Part shown: positions 33,860-45,385 of the stretch, piece by piece
How positions within the stretch are numbered: position 1 is the first letter of the stretch
Layout of the letters: every line of letters begins with the position of its first letter
Assembly (NCBI RefSeq): GCF_025399195.1
Contig: NW_026252104.1
Coordinates: 124,001 to 188,000, forward strand
Direction: 5' to 3'
Source of the DNA: Umbelopsis ramanniana AG
Taxonomy: Eukaryota; Mucoromycota; Umbelopsidomycetes; Umbelopsidales; Umbelopsidaceae
Length of the DNA: 64,000 bases
The notes under the pieces: model-generated
What the model was told of the DNA's origin: nothing
What the model saw: only the letters and a program-made list of their open reading frames with translations
The model's database searches: none
Translations under genes and position numbers: made by a program

Positions 33860-35494
33860 TTACAACTTGGGTTCACCGCGAATCTTACGAAGACGATCTG
33901 CGATCTCGTTCAAGAATTGGGCAGTTTCAGAATAGTGTTCGGGCTTCATGCTATGGAGAGGGGTAATATGATTAGCTGTGGGCATAGAATACTGTCAAGA
34001 CGGAGCATAGAACTATTCAATTGACTTACTCCTTGCCATAGATCAAAAGAGCAAGATCCTTGGTCATCTTCTGGTCATCCTCAATAGTTAATCTGCATGC
34101 TGACTCCAAATCATCACAGAAGCGACGAAGTTCCCCGTTTTCATCGAGCTTTGCACGATGAGCGAGACCCCGGGTCCAGGCAAAAATGGATGCGATAGGA
34201 TTGGTGGAGGTAGGGTTGCCCTTCAAAAAAAAAAAAGGATGAACGTCAATACACCACTGCCTTGAGTAGACTCTGAAGAATCGAAGCTTTATCTTTTTAC
34301 CTTTTGGTATTCGCGGTAATGTCTTGTGACAGTTCCATGGGCAGCTTCAGCCTCGACTGTCTTACCATCAGGGGAATATAAGACAGAGGTCATCAAGCCA
34401 AGTGAGCCATAACCTTGAGCAACAATGTCACTCTGGACATCACCATCATAGTTTTTGCAAGCCCAGACAAAACCACCCTTGGACTTGAGGGCTTGGGCAA
34501 CCATATCATCGATCAATCGGTGCTCGTACCAGATGCCGAGTTTCTCGAATTCTGGCTTGTATTCTTGCTGGTATATAGCTTCAAAGATATCCTTAAATCG
34601 ACCATCATAGGCCTTCAGAATAGTATTTTTAGTGGACAAGTACAATGGGTACTTCTTTTCAATGGCAATGCGGAAGCAGGCATGAGCGAAACCTCGAATG
34701 GATTCGTCGGTGTTGTACATGGCCATGCCAACACCTCCATCAGCGGTGAAGTTAAAGACCTCATATCTTTTTGGCTCCGAGCCGTCCTCTGGTGTAAAGA
34801 CAATTTCAAATTTGCCAGGCTGCTGAACAGTGAAGTCGGTGGCACGGTACTGATTTGAAAAGACCCAGGTAAGTTACGATAGATCGTGCGAAAAGGGATT
34901 TCAATTTCCTCCAACTACTGTCAAACTTTGTCTCATACCTGGTCACCAAAAGCATGACGTCCAATGACAATGGGCTCGGTCCAGGAAGGGACCAATCTGG
35001 GGATATTGCTCAAAATAATGGGTTCACGGAACACAGTTCCATTGAGGATATTGCGAATAGTACCGTTAGGAGACTTCCACATCTTTTTCAATTTGAATTC
35101 TGTAACACCAGACCATGTTAGCTCGGTGACAACCCCAATCGCCCCACATAATCGATGAGAAGTTATTTACCTTCAACTCTGGCTTCGTCTGGAGTAATAG
35201 TGGCACATTTAATGCCAACATTGTACTTCTTAATAGCCTCAGCGGCATCGATGGTAACTTGGTCATCGGTCTATCGTTCATGGATCAGATCATGCAAACT
35301 CATGACATCTCTATACAACAGTATCCCGAGCTCACCTCGTCTCTGTACTCCATGCCCAAGTCAAAGTACTTTATGTCCAAGTCAAGGTATGGGAGAATGA
35401 GTTTTTCCTTAATAAGCTTCCAGATAACGCGTGTTTGTTCATCTCCATCGAGTTCGACGACAGGATTTTTGACAGCAATACGTTGATTGACCAT
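33860..35494 (-). CDS. IDP: NADP-dependent isocitrate dehydrogenase
   Basis: Oxidative decarboxylation of isocitrate to 2-oxoglutarate with production of NADPH. Several exons join to about 412 residues, the normal homodimeric size. Read in order: [53 protein letters not shown] (substrate-binding Ser and Arg), [51 protein letters not shown] (metal-binding Asp) and AHGTVTRHY (NADP-binding region). There is no mitochondrial presequence, so this is a cytosolic or peroxisomal isoform. The protein ends RGEPKL; Pro-Lys-Leu resembles a weak type 1 peroxisome signal (compare AKL in human IDH1 and CKL in yeast Idp3). A CACGTG box lies 137 bases upstream. Confidence 0.95.
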
Positions 35495-36974
35495 GATTTT
35501 GATATTTAATTAAAGAACAAGAAAAGAAAAAAATGCCCAAGACCAAAACGCTGAAGAATATAAAGCCGAGGCGTGCGACTCTTAATGAGCCAATTTGGGC
35601 AGCGACTGGCTTCGGCTGTAATTTGCCAGGCACGTGCAATTCTTCACCTTAGAACCTTACCCCGGCTTATACCGCTTTCAGCTCACTACTTTAAAGGCGG
35701 TATATATTTGGTTCAAGAGTAAACAACAATAAACAGGATAACCACATTACTCTTCCCAGGGTAAAGCAGGCGGCTTATGCAATGGTCAACCCCACATCCC
35801 ATGCTGCTGCCGGCGGGGATAAATGGAACAACGTTGTTACAAAGCATGATTGGTTGACTGGTAGAATGGGGATATGTCAGCGAATTTCTTCAGTTTTGCC
35901 CTAAAGTCTTTCCGGCACCTTCACATGTCAGTATTGTTCAATAGTCTCCCGTATTTGCCAACCTGTATTACGAGGTATAAAGATCATCCAGATTAAGTCA
36001 TGCTCATTTTCGTCCAAAACGTATGCTGAGCTCTGAGATTTGCAAAGTAAACAAGGAACATTGTTCTCTTTCTGATCCAACCACGATCTTACATTATGTT
36101 GCCGTCAGGGATATCTGTATTCAGGTCCAGTTAGACATTTTTCATTTTAATTTACGATCAATCACCACCTTGCGTAGCTGCTACCTTTGCGGGATGGCTT
36201 CAAGTCGCGGTTCAATAATATACCCACCATAGTTTTGTTCTTACAAAGCAGCGACCAATATTATCAGCCTATTTCCCTAGACATCATCAAAACTTCTTCT
36301 GCATCTGCAGCACTCAGGTGAGGACTTGTTTACTGCCAAGTTATTGAAACAAACCCACCAAAGCCGCATCATTTCGGGTATTGAACAACCTCACTCTACG
36401 GATTTCTCCGGAATCGCAAACCTTCAGTCGTCAAACATAATATGTACGACTGCAACTTACAATTTGATTCAGTAAGCCTTAATCTAGATATGGTATTTTT
36501 TTCTAAAATACCAACGACGGCAGGCATTACGTACAGCCCTCAACTTTCATCAAGCCAGCCAAAAATATGTCTATATTGATTACACTACGATGGTAGATGT
36601 CATAAGCTCCAATTCTGTATTCCCACATTGTAGGGATATATGGTATTTGATTTTTCACATTGGCCTGCGACGACGGTCTAGTTTCTGTCCATGTCGCATT
36701 TCAATGCGCTTGCCTACGCGCCGCCGTACGCACAAACAGGTGAAGTATGACAATGTTTCATAATGCTATCTTGCGCTGTTCGGCTTCCATAAGAATGTGT
36801 ATCACAGTCTGTAAGCTACCGTAAGCAAGCCGATATAATAATAGGACAGTGCAGGTTGCAGACACATTTTTTGCTTTGGCAGTTGGCGGCTATTGCATAT
36901 TATTGGCTGAGCTGATTTACTGTGACTTGCTGCCAGCTCACAAATGCAGCCCTGGTAGGCCTTTTGCATGAGCC
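35495..36974. other. Divergent intergenic region, isocitrate dehydrogenase / TTI1
   Basis: About 1.5 kb, the largest gene-free stretch here. It must hold two divergent promoters. A CACGTG E-box sits at 35631. Short open frames have no coding character, and no repeat or RNA gene was recognised. Confidence 0.45.
35631..35636. promoter_or_regulatory. CACGTG E-box upstream of isocitrate dehydrogenase
   Basis: A palindromic bHLH-type site 137 bases before the start codon of the minus-strand dehydrogenase. SREBP, Cbf1 and USF-like factors bind such sites; which one acts here is unknown. Confidence 0.3.
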
Positions 36975-39900
36975 ATGTCAAATAACCTTACGACAAATGT
37001 CGAGGAAGAGCAACGACGGCTTATTGAAAGGCTAAGGCCAAGCCTTGAGTCTCTCAACCGGATTCAAGATCGTATCAATTTAGCCAACAGCAAGCATGTC
37101 GCAACATTACTCGATTCTGTCGTACAAGTCCTGAACACCACACCAGATCCCGTCGAGACTGTGACAACCTACCATATCACGAGTATAATCCAAACTTTGG
37201 TGAACTTGTATCGTCTTCGTGAACAAGGCGAGCCGCTACCGACACAGGTTGCTGAGCTTTGGTTGACAATTGTTCACATACTCTTGTCGCGTACTGCTTG
37301 GAGAGAGACTATGGGCCAACAAGAGTTGCAACAATATATTGTTTACTTCACCTTGAACATCAATCCATCGCCCTTCAACGCCGATAACCAAATCAAATCC
37401 TCGGAAGAGCTCAAGCACATCGCAATTAATTGTATCTCGACCATACTTCCAGCCAAATATCAGGAGGGTCGCAAGCTTGATGAAACTTACGAGGTGGTCT
37501 TTGGTGATCGAGAACATTTCTGGAAAAATATCATGGCTTTGCGAGACGAGAGTTTTTGGCTACCACTTAATCACACTCTCAACGTTTTGAGGAATCTTGC
37601 TGTACAAGAGCAGAAGCTACAGCTTCGCCTGGATGCAATTCAAACTCTATCACAATTGACACTGGATAATCTGATGAACATTGATCTACTCGCTTCAATC
37701 ATGGCCGGTCTCACGTCTGGTTTGGCGAAAATTATCTTGCAAAATGGTGAAAAGGAGCATCATCAAGTCGTAGTATCGTCCCTCCAATTCCTCGGTGACT
37801 TCATTTGTGCTGTTATGAACGACGAAGAAAATTTCATGTTCATTCCACAAGTAACAGGGCTCAAGGAGTTGTGGGAACTCAACAAGAATCAATCTGATAA
37901 AGAGAGTAAAGATGATCAACCTGACGTTAAGCAGGACATACCCTCTGCTACCAAAGGAGGGAATCCGTCGAGGAAAGTTGAAAGGACGAAAGGATGGTTC
38001 GCGTATACCAAAACACGCTTAAGGGATTTGATATCCAATGTTCTAAAACTGCGACAGCACCCAGATTGGCGAGCAAGGATTGCGTTCGTCAACTTTGCTT
38101 ATGACATTTGTGCAAAATGTGCAATGTCCATGGAAGACTCAGTACCGATGCTAATTGAAACTATGGTGTTATATGTGGATGATGAATACCCTCCGGTATC
38201 CCAAATCACCAAGCAGCATCTTCAAGCTCTTTCTATCTCCAAGGAATTTGCAGATATTTTGTTACCCATGGTCAAGGAGAAGTTGTATCAGTGGATGACG
38301 GCACTTCCTCGATATATTTTGTCTGGAAACGATAAGGAGCAGAGAAGCGCAATATCAATGGTTATTGGATTTACGACCTTACTGGGACCCGAACTTCAGA
38401 CGTCACTCGACTTGAATTTTCCCAAAATCATTGATAGTTGGCTCAGTATGATGGAATATGACCACAACGACCTCCGTATGGTTGAAGATAGAGGAGACGC
38501 CGTCCGGTATCAGGAGCTACAAGAATCAAATTTAGATCAACCATCAAATACAAAATCACAATTTCCAGTATACCCCCAAATTCACTTTAAGCATATCAAT
38601 TCGGATAGTGCAACCAACCAACTTGCGCTCATGTTTCAGCACCTTGGAAAATATGGAGATATTCGAACATTGACTGATATGTTTATGACCAAATTCTTTG
38701 AAGGTACTAATCCCAAGTGGCAGCCTCAGTGTGCATACACAATCATACACTTGTTGATTGGAAATGCAGAATCACCATCCGATAATCAAGACGGGCTGTC
38801 CAGGGTGGTGAAATCCGTGTTGAACCAGTTTATTGAACTTGACCTTACCCAAATTGAGGCAATGCAAAATGGAACCAACAACGCTTTGACTACTTTTAAA
38901 CCACAACGACATACCCCAATGTCCAATGTCTACTCTACGGCCACAGTCATCACTATTTGCAACTGCCTGCATGCCATCGGAATAACAATACGTCTCATGT
39001 CAAAGAAAGCAGTAACTTCCGAACTCATCACTCTTTTATATCCTCTCTTGTCGTATTATGGATCGACTAATCTACATGTACATACGTTTGCCAAAATCAC
39101 TCTGGAGACATTATGTCAACGATGTGAATACGACAATGTGAAAAGCTTGATTATCGACAACATTGATTATGTTATCAATGAAATCTCTCTTCGATTGCCC
39201 TCCCTGCTCAGCAATCTTTCCCTCCCCCATGTCCTTCAAGCACTGATCAAGCTTGGTGATATGAATGCTGTGAAATATCTTGATGACTCCATTGACGAAA
39301 TCTTCGAAGCTTTGGATCGATATCATATGAACCAAATTATTTGCAAGGATTTGTGCGCTGTGTTGATCGAAATTGTTCTCGCAGTCGAACATGATCATTT
39401 ACTCCATCACCCGCAGCAAGAAAAGGCTATGGACGTGGACGTAGTCGCAAACACAAGTTCGACTTCGAGCGAAGTAGCAGAGTTCATCCGTACTCAGAAG
39501 AAACAGCAATCACTCGCGGCAGAGGCTGGAGATGATAAGGAACATACTAGCATGGAAGAGATTGGAAATTACTTCTTAGAGCAGCAAAGGATGAAAGAAG
39601 AGGCCGTGGATGCGGAAAGTAGTGATATGCAAGATGAGTCCAATCCGGTGACCGAGAATGATCTTCAGGATCTCGAAGACATGGCGCGTGCAGATGCAGA
39701 ACAACGTGAGCGCGAAAAACGAGATCAGGCTCCACTGCCTAGTTATGAGCAAAAACGAATACTGGACATTCTTCGAAAAACGCACCATTTCCTCACCTCA
39801 CCACAACCACAACTACGTTCCCAAATTTTGCTTCTCATGACGGCGGCCATACCTATTTTAGCTGATAATACCAAAGAATTGTATCCAATTGTGCACACCA

Positions 39901-40499
39901 TTTGGCCCGCCATTGTACGCCGACTGGATGATACAGAGCATTATGTGGTGATGAATGCGACTTCCTTACTACAAACTATCGCGGAATTCTGTTCTGATTT
40001 TTTGACTCAGCGAGTGGTGGCGGACGTTTGGCCCCGATTCCAACGGGTATTGGATCAAGTAGCAAAGCTACAGCGAAGCAACAAGCAGGTCTATGCTTCG
40101 GTGTCAAACAATAATGCATATTCAGTGTATTCTAAAGAACATAAGCTGGTATACTCTATACTGAGCACTCTGAAAGAGATCGTAGAATATGTACCTCTCA
40201 AGCATCAAACTCTGCAAGAAACTGTCGCCAGTGCTCGATGGTATCTCGCTGAACCGGATTGGCATCCCCAAATTCAAGACGCTGCTGTCAGTTTGTACAA
40301 AGCTTTGTATCAAAAATATCCCGATATCACTTGGCTTTCGTGTCTTAGTTTGTTGGGTCGTCAGCAATTGATAGATATCAGCCAAGACGCTCTGCTCAAG
40401 CAAAATGTGGCTTCGGTCAAGATTCCGGACTGGTTTGAACAGGGCGCTAGCCGTGACTTTGCTAAGAATGTCAGCCGCGTATTATACGGGCAAGGATGA
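36975..40499 (+). CDS. TTI1: TTI1-like HEAT-repeat protein (TTT complex)
   Basis: Tti1 with Tel2 and Tti2 forms the TTT co-chaperone that matures PIK-related kinases (TOR, ATM, ATR). One exon encodes 1174 residues, matching the family's usual 1000-1200. The whole protein is helical-repeat in character. The C-terminal block is the most diagnostic: RILDILRKTHHFLTSPQPQL, LLLMTAAIPILADNTKELYP, IVHTIWPAIVRRLDDTEHYV and FLTQRVVADVWPRFQRVLDQ, matching the Tti1 pattern of a fully buried WP..V.RL motif. An acidic, Gln/Glu-rich insert lies near residues 810-920. There is no signal peptide or membrane segment. It is striking that this 3.5-kb gene has no intron while its neighbours are intron-dense. Confidence 0.85.
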   Translation: MSNNLTTNVEEEQRRLIERLRPSLESLNRIQDRINLANSKHVATLLDSVVQVLNTTPDPVETVTTYHITSIIQTLVNLYRLREQGEPLPTQVAELWLTIVHILLSRTAWRETMGQQELQQYIVYFTLNINPSPFNADNQIKSSEELKHIAINCISTILPAKYQEGRKLDETYEVVFGDREHFWKNIMALRDESFWLPLNHTLNVLRNLAVQEQKLQLRLDAIQTLSQLTLDNLMNIDLLASIMAGLTSGLAKIILQNGEKEHHQVVVSSLQFLGDFICAVMNDEENFMFIPQVTGLKELWELNKNQSDKESKDDQPDVKQDIPSATKGGNPSRKVERTKGWFAYTKTRLRDLISNVLKLRQHPDWRARIAFVNFAYDICAKCAMSMEDSVPMLIETMVLYVDDEYPPVSQITKQHLQALSISKEFADILLPMVKEKLYQWMTALPRYILSGNDKEQRSAISMVIGFTTLLGPELQTSLDLNFPKIIDSWLSMMEYDHNDLRMVEDRGDAVRYQELQESNLDQPSNTKSQFPVYPQIHFKHINSDSATNQLALMFQHLGKYGDIRTLTDMFMTKFFEGTNPKWQPQCAYTIIHLLIGNAESPSDNQDGLSRVVKSVLNQFIELDLTQIEAMQNGTNNALTTFKPQRHTPMSNVYSTATVITICNCLHAIGITIRLMSKKAVTSELITLLYPLLSYYGSTNLHVHTFAKITLETLCQRCEYDNVKSLIIDNIDYVINEISLRLPSLLSNLSLPHVLQALIKLGDMNAVKYLDDSIDEIFEALDRYHMNQIICKDLCAVLIEIVLAVEHDHLLHHPQQEKAMDVDVVANTSSTSSEVAEFIRTQKKQQSLAAEAGDDKEHTSMEEIGNYFLEQQRMKEEAVDAESSDMQDESNPVTENDLQDLEDMARADAEQREREKRDQAPLPSYEQKRILDILRKTHHFLTSPQPQLRSQILLLMTAAIPILADNTKELYPIVHTIWPAIVRRLDDTEHYVVMNATSLLQTIAEFCSDFLTQRVVADVWPRFQRVLDQVAKLQRSNKQVYASVSNNNAYSVYSKEHKLVYSILSTLKEIVEYVPLKHQTLQETVASARWYLAEPDWHPQIQDAAVSLYKALYQKYPDITWLSCLSLLGRQQLIDISQDALLKQNVASVKIPDWFEQGASRDFAKNVSRVLYGQG

Positions 40500-40767
40500 A
40501 TGGAGTATTGTATGATTACTTTGAGCCGGTCGTATAGACGTCGGGTGTGCGTAATTTTGAAGCGTACGCAATATCATCCATAGATTATCGATTTTGCAAC
40601 AGCAAAATAGATCATGTAATTAGATCATTTAATACACATTTCATAATCGCTTCCCCAAAGGTACACATGCACATGTAGACTAGTTTATTTGCTCATATAA
40701 TGTCTATTGAGTATGAATGCGTAGAGGTATGTACAGTCGGCATGAGATGAGAATGCGATTAGTATGC

Positions 40768-42111
40768 TTAGATATCGTGAACAATGGTTTCTGGATGGGC
40801 ACCCTGCAAAGATTAGAAGAAAAAAAAAAGGGAGGTTAGATCATCATAGTACACAGAAAGCAGCAAAACTGATCTCAGGCAAATATTTGATTACTCACCT
40901 CATAGCAAATATTGTAAACGGTAGTGAACAACGGGAACTCATCCACCATTTTGCGAGCAAGCAGAAATTCGTGAACTTCCTGAGCGGTCAGGGTACCTTG
41001 AAGTTTCTGGCCGTTCAATAGTTCGCGCTCTAATACTTCTATAGGCTTTCCACTTGTGACATAGGCTTCAGCGACTTTGCGGTTGCGGCCGCCAGAGCAT
41101 GTGGTGATCAAATCAGCAACACCGCATGATTCAAAGAAAGTCTCAGATTCGACAGTTGAAAAGAAAGTCTTTCCGAATTTACGCATCTCCATCAAGCCGC
41201 GTCTAATGATAGCAGCTTTGGTATTGCTTCCGTATTTGAGGCCATCGGTGAACCCAGCAGCAACGGCGACGATGTTCTTCAATGCGCCACAAAGCTCGAC
41301 ACCAACATGATCACGAATGACGTTAACGCGGAAGTAAGGGGTATGGAAGAGTTTGAAGAAAAGGTCGCCATTTTCGGGTGAAGTGGAACCGATGGTAGTT
41401 TCGCAGAATTTCTCGTTAGCCACTTCGTCTGCAATATTCGCTCCCGATAAAGCTGCCATTTCAATATCCAGCATACGAGAAATTTCTTGTGAGAATAGTG
41501 TAATGCCTTCTGGTGAGATGTCGAGACCTTTGATAAGGGAGATACCCCGAGCATTAGGCGAAATGCTCCCCTTTATCTTTTCGCACACCCCACGAACAAA
41601 CTGATGAGGAAGAACAAAAACAAGCACTGTAGCACCACTGCAAGCGTCGACAATGTCTGGAATAGCTTTGATATTGTCCCCAAATTTGATTCCAGGCAGG
41701 TATCTGTGATAGAAAATTTATAGTAGATAAAATATGTTAGCAAAGTGTGGGTACTGGTGGAGTCAACCTGAGCGACGTAAACCACGCTGCTCGGAGGGGT
41801 ACCCCAAAGATTGGACACCATAAATACTTACTTTACATTTTCATGCTCACGGTTGATGATAGCTGTGAGCTTTTCGCCTTTGTAGGTCTCCTCAAACACC
41901 CACTGATTGACCTGAGGTTCGAACAGATCGGGAAAGTTTAATACATTCTGGCCAATGATCTTGCCTACAGCGGATCCCCTAAATGACCGGCGGGTACAAA
42001 CAATGTTAGAGCGTGGAAAACTACCAACGAAGATGGAAGAAATAAAAACTAGCGTCAAACCATTACATACCAGTTACCGGAGCCTATGATACAAACTCGT
42101 TCTTTGTTCAT
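40768..42111 (-). CDS. GPD1: NAD-dependent glycerol-3-phosphate dehydrogenase
   Basis: Reduces dihydroxyacetone phosphate to glycerol 3-phosphate, feeding glycerol and lipid synthesis and osmotic response. The first exon (42111-42071) is tiny and encodes [14 protein letters not shown]; the second continues [11 protein letters not shown], so the GSGNWGSA nucleotide-binding motif spans the first intron. Further motifs: [71 protein letters not shown] (catalytic Lys), [10 protein letters not shown] and [14 protein letters not shown]. The last exon ends [11 protein letters not shown]. The length, about 350 residues, is normal. There is no presequence, so it is cytosolic. A TATAAA on the coding strand lies about 85 bases upstream. 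Confidence 0.95.
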
Positions 42112-42313
42112 AATATAAGAGGTTGAAAAAGTTCTTGAAAGGAGGGATGGTCGAGATTTCAAAGAACGTGTTGCCACAGGTACGATACCCCAGGCTTTAT
42201 ATGCGAGCATTTGGGATCAACCAAAGATTCCGTATACGGAACTTGGCGGCTTGAAATTTCGCTTTTTCCTTTTTTCTAAATTTTGCAGCTATATTTATTC
42301 CATTTCGTCAGAG
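42112..42313. other. Short divergent region upstream of GPD1
   Basis: About 200 bases between GPD1 and a possible small gene on the plus strand. Contains the GPD1 TATA box and a pyrimidine-rich tract near 42260. Confidence 0.35.
42196..42201 (-). promoter_or_regulatory. TATA box of GPD1
   Basis: TATAAA on the minus strand about 85 bases before the GPD1 ATG; position is typical for a strongly expressed metabolic gene. Confidence 0.4.
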
Positions 42314-42667
42314 ATGACTACTCCTTTGACTCAACTCAAGTGAGTGATTCTCTCATCACTGGATGTCTATCCACTTCATATCTGCCTGCCTTTAATCGCA
42401 AAGCATGTCCAAGTTAGCTCGTTTGATCGGTCCAAACGGGGAAACACATGCAAAAGGCAAATTTTTGGTGTCAGCATTTTCACGAGATTTGTTGTAAGAG
42501 ACTTTTTATTTCAGCCAGCACTCACTTTACTTCATCTTAGTCGGTCAATATGTATTAGGATGTCCAGTTTATCAAATAGGACTGAAAAGGGTTATTTTCG
42601 ACTTGGTTTTGCCGCCTCCACAGTAACCACCAGTACTGTTTTGCTTTACCATTTCAAAGCAGTATGA
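42314..42667 (+). CDS. Doubtful small protein with C-terminal hydrophobic segment
   Basis: A possible gene. An ATG at 42314 is followed after 26 bases by a GTGAGT donor. An acceptor before 42403 and a second short intron (GTAAGA donor near 42493) would give about 74 residues, ending in the C-terminal hydrophobic segment LGFAASTVTTSTVLLYHF and a stop at 42665. The result would be a tail-anchored or mitochondrial small protein. I do not recognise a family, and other acceptor choices are possible, including a reading that stays open from 42344. Support is splice consensus and a plausible membrane segment only. It would share a promoter with GPD1. Confidence 0.3.
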
Positions 42668-42904
42668 ACGATCAAAGGTATCCACTTTGCTATGATATGA
42701 TTGAGAAATAGACCTAGATGGGTCGTGATGCGGTAACTACGTAGGCACGAGTGATGGCAAGTGAGGTGGGGTTGGTAATGAACCTGACACAGATTTTATG
42801 ACTGACATCAGTTGTGCGAATTGCCTTTTTTGCGCAAGCCCTCAACAAATTTTTGAAAGTTTCCCTTTGCTAGCACAGTACGTGTTTCTTTTGCCTCGGG
42901 AGCA
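42668..42904. other. Promoter region of the phosphotransferase gene
   Basis: About 240 bases with no ORF; nothing specific recognised. Confidence 0.3.
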
Positions 42905-44752
42905 ATGCCTTACATTTCACCAAAATATAGATCGAACTTGAGCAAATACAAGTACAGTGGTACGGACAAGAGTTTACTGTCGCGTTATGTACTCAATCCA
43001 TTCTGGAACCGTCTTGTCAAGGTGTTCCCATTATGGGTGGCGTAAGTATCTACCTCATGGCCATGTTCATGGCACTATACCGTGCATGAAATCAACTAAT
43101 ACCTATGTTCTTGGGTTAATATTCTAGTCCTAATTTGATCACGATGTCTGGACTATTGTGTGTGATGCTCAACTTGGCTACTCTTCTGTACTATTCGCCT
43201 GATTTGGGTACATGTCCTAACTGGTGCTATTACTCGTAAGTGCATCGATGATTCCTTTATTGCGATGGGAGGGGATCAGTTATATGGATGGCCATGGTGT
43301 TCTTTGAGTGATACTGGCGCGTTGCATGGGTACAAAGGTCAAATTGACGAAGCCCGTCGCTTGTCCAAATTCACCCCAACCACCCCAAACATCTTTTTTC
43401 TCTTGGGTTCCAGCGTACTCAATAATTATGCATTGCAGTTTCGCTGTCGGTCTGTTTGTCTATCAATCTCTTGATGCCATCGATGGAAAGCAAGCTAGAC
43501 GCACGGGTACATCTGGTCCTTTGGGCGAACTGTTTGATCACGGTAAGGTCCCTCGATCATGCTTTGATTATTTTACCAATGGCTGTGGATCAAGTACACA
43601 GTCCTTCTTGACATATGCCTTTCATGATCCTGACTTTTGTTTACCCCCACCAGGTTGCGATGCTTTAAACACAACTATCGAATTTCTTTTGGTTACCTCG
43701 TCTCTTCATTATGGACAAAGCTGGCTGACCGTTTTGTCATTGGCTTCCAGCTTGGGAGCTTTTTACCTATCAACCTGGGAAGAGTACCATACTGGCACTT
43801 TGTACTTGAGTTACTTTAGCGGACCAGTTGAGGGCATCATCATGCTTGTCTTTATTCATACGATTAGTGGTATCTTTGGTAAGCTGATCTCTTGTGGGTG
43901 TGTTCATGAACGCTGTGGGCTTTATCTAATGAAACATACAACTCATAGGACCTGAATTTTGGCTTTTGAAATTCGGTGACTTGTATAGCAAATTATACGA
44001 CATTGTGCCTCTAGCTGCCAACCTTCGTCTCAATGAAGGTTTTGCTGCCTTTGCCGGTGTAGGTCTCATATTCAACATTCTCGCTGGGTAAGTGCAATCA
44101 GCCATAGTGACCATACATATGGAACATTGGATTTAATGTGGCGATGCTATCCCATAGATTCCATAATGTCTATCTGGCTGCAAGAAGCAAGGGAAAGCCT
44201 GTTCTTCCTGCTCTACTTGGATTTGCTCCTTTCGTTGCGGCATGTGGTATTGCTTACCTTTGGCTCCAAGCTTCTCCTTCCATTGTGACCGAGCACTTTT
44301 TACCTTTTGCTCTGTACATTGGTGCTTCATTTGGATACCAAGTTGGTCTCATCATCACTGCTCATCTTACTAAGGCTCCATTCCCTTACTTTAACCTCAT
44401 GTTGATTCCTCTTGCTATCGGATGCATCAATGCTAATCTGCCTGCTATTGCTGGAATGTGAGTTAACACCCTGTTTACTTCAATTGGATATGAGCGAGTG
44501 GATATGTGTTCGAGGCATGGGATCAACCGTAAACCCTAATCAGTAACTAACGTTCCGTTTGGCGCTTTTTTTAGTGAACCTTTCTTTCAAGGCAAGAAGG
44601 AATTGCCCTATTTATGGTCATGCTTCGCGTTCTCTATTCTAGTGTACGCTCATTTCGCTATTTCTGTCATCAACGAACTCTGTGACTTCTTTGATATCTG
44701 GTGCTTGACCATTAAGCATAAGAAGAAGGGTGACCAGACCAAGAAGGATTAG
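42905..44752 (+). CDS. Choline/ethanolamine phosphotransferase
   Basis: Transfers phosphocholine or phosphoethanolamine from CDP-alcohol to diacylglycerol in the ER (last step of the Kennedy pathway). Exons join in frame to about 390 residues, the size of Cpt1/Ept1. The CDP-alcohol phosphotransferase signature is complete and spans an intron: DAIDGKQARRTG..., GPLGELFDHGCDA, i.e. DxxDGxxARx8Gx3Dx3D. Upstream lie the family's LLSRYVLNPFWN and WVAPNLITMSGLL; at least seven hydrophobic segments follow. All five introns read correctly in phase. The protein ends KKKGDQTKKD, a lysine-rich tail that may help ER retention. Choline versus ethanolamine preference cannot be told from sequence. Confidence 0.93.
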
Positions 44753-45385
44753 ACGAGCTTCTTTTCGGTGTTTCTTTCCCCACCATGTTATTATACGCCA
44801 GTCATTTCCATGTTACATAATGAAACAAAGATTATAATTGTTTTTTTCTTCAAGTGCTTGTTATTTATTATCATTGGTTTTTGCATATAGGTAAGCTACC
44901 AAATTCTATGTACAAAAGACCATCCCAAATCGAAAACAACTATTTGCAGGGAATGTCGTGAAGGAAAAAATGGGTCTGCGGCGCGGGAGAAGAGCACGAA
45001 GGGAATTTTTTGGCGTTTTTAAGATACTGTACACAAAAGGAACCATGGGGTTTGTTGCTTGAGTTTTTTGTTCCAACTCTGTTTTTCTTTGCCCTTGATG
45101 TTCCCTACTAATTGTATGTCATTGGTGGGAAGCGGAGAGCGGAGGGGGGGGGGAGTAGGTCGTAGTCGGAGAGAGATGATCATGGATCGGCGCCAGAACA
45201 GTCCTCTTCATCTTGTCAAAGGTGATTTCGATTGGTTGGATAGTGTAAGCGAAAAATGTAAATGGGAAATTTTTGTCTGAGAAAAAAAAAAATGATAGGC
45301 CGAGTTAAAGCCTACAGGTATCTAGTGATGCTTGAGATCACGAAATGTGGGTTTGTATGCGCGTTGGGAAAAGTGATGTGAGTGA
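44753..45385. other. Convergent intergenic region, phosphotransferase / mitoferrin
   Basis: About 630 bases of shared 3' flank. It has a poly-G run near 45147 and poly-A stretches. Short ORFs here have no coding character. Confidence 0.4.

Noticed and set aside
36023-36232. 69-codon open frame in the IDP/TTI1 gap
   Set aside because: No motif or splice partner; likely chance in a promoter region.
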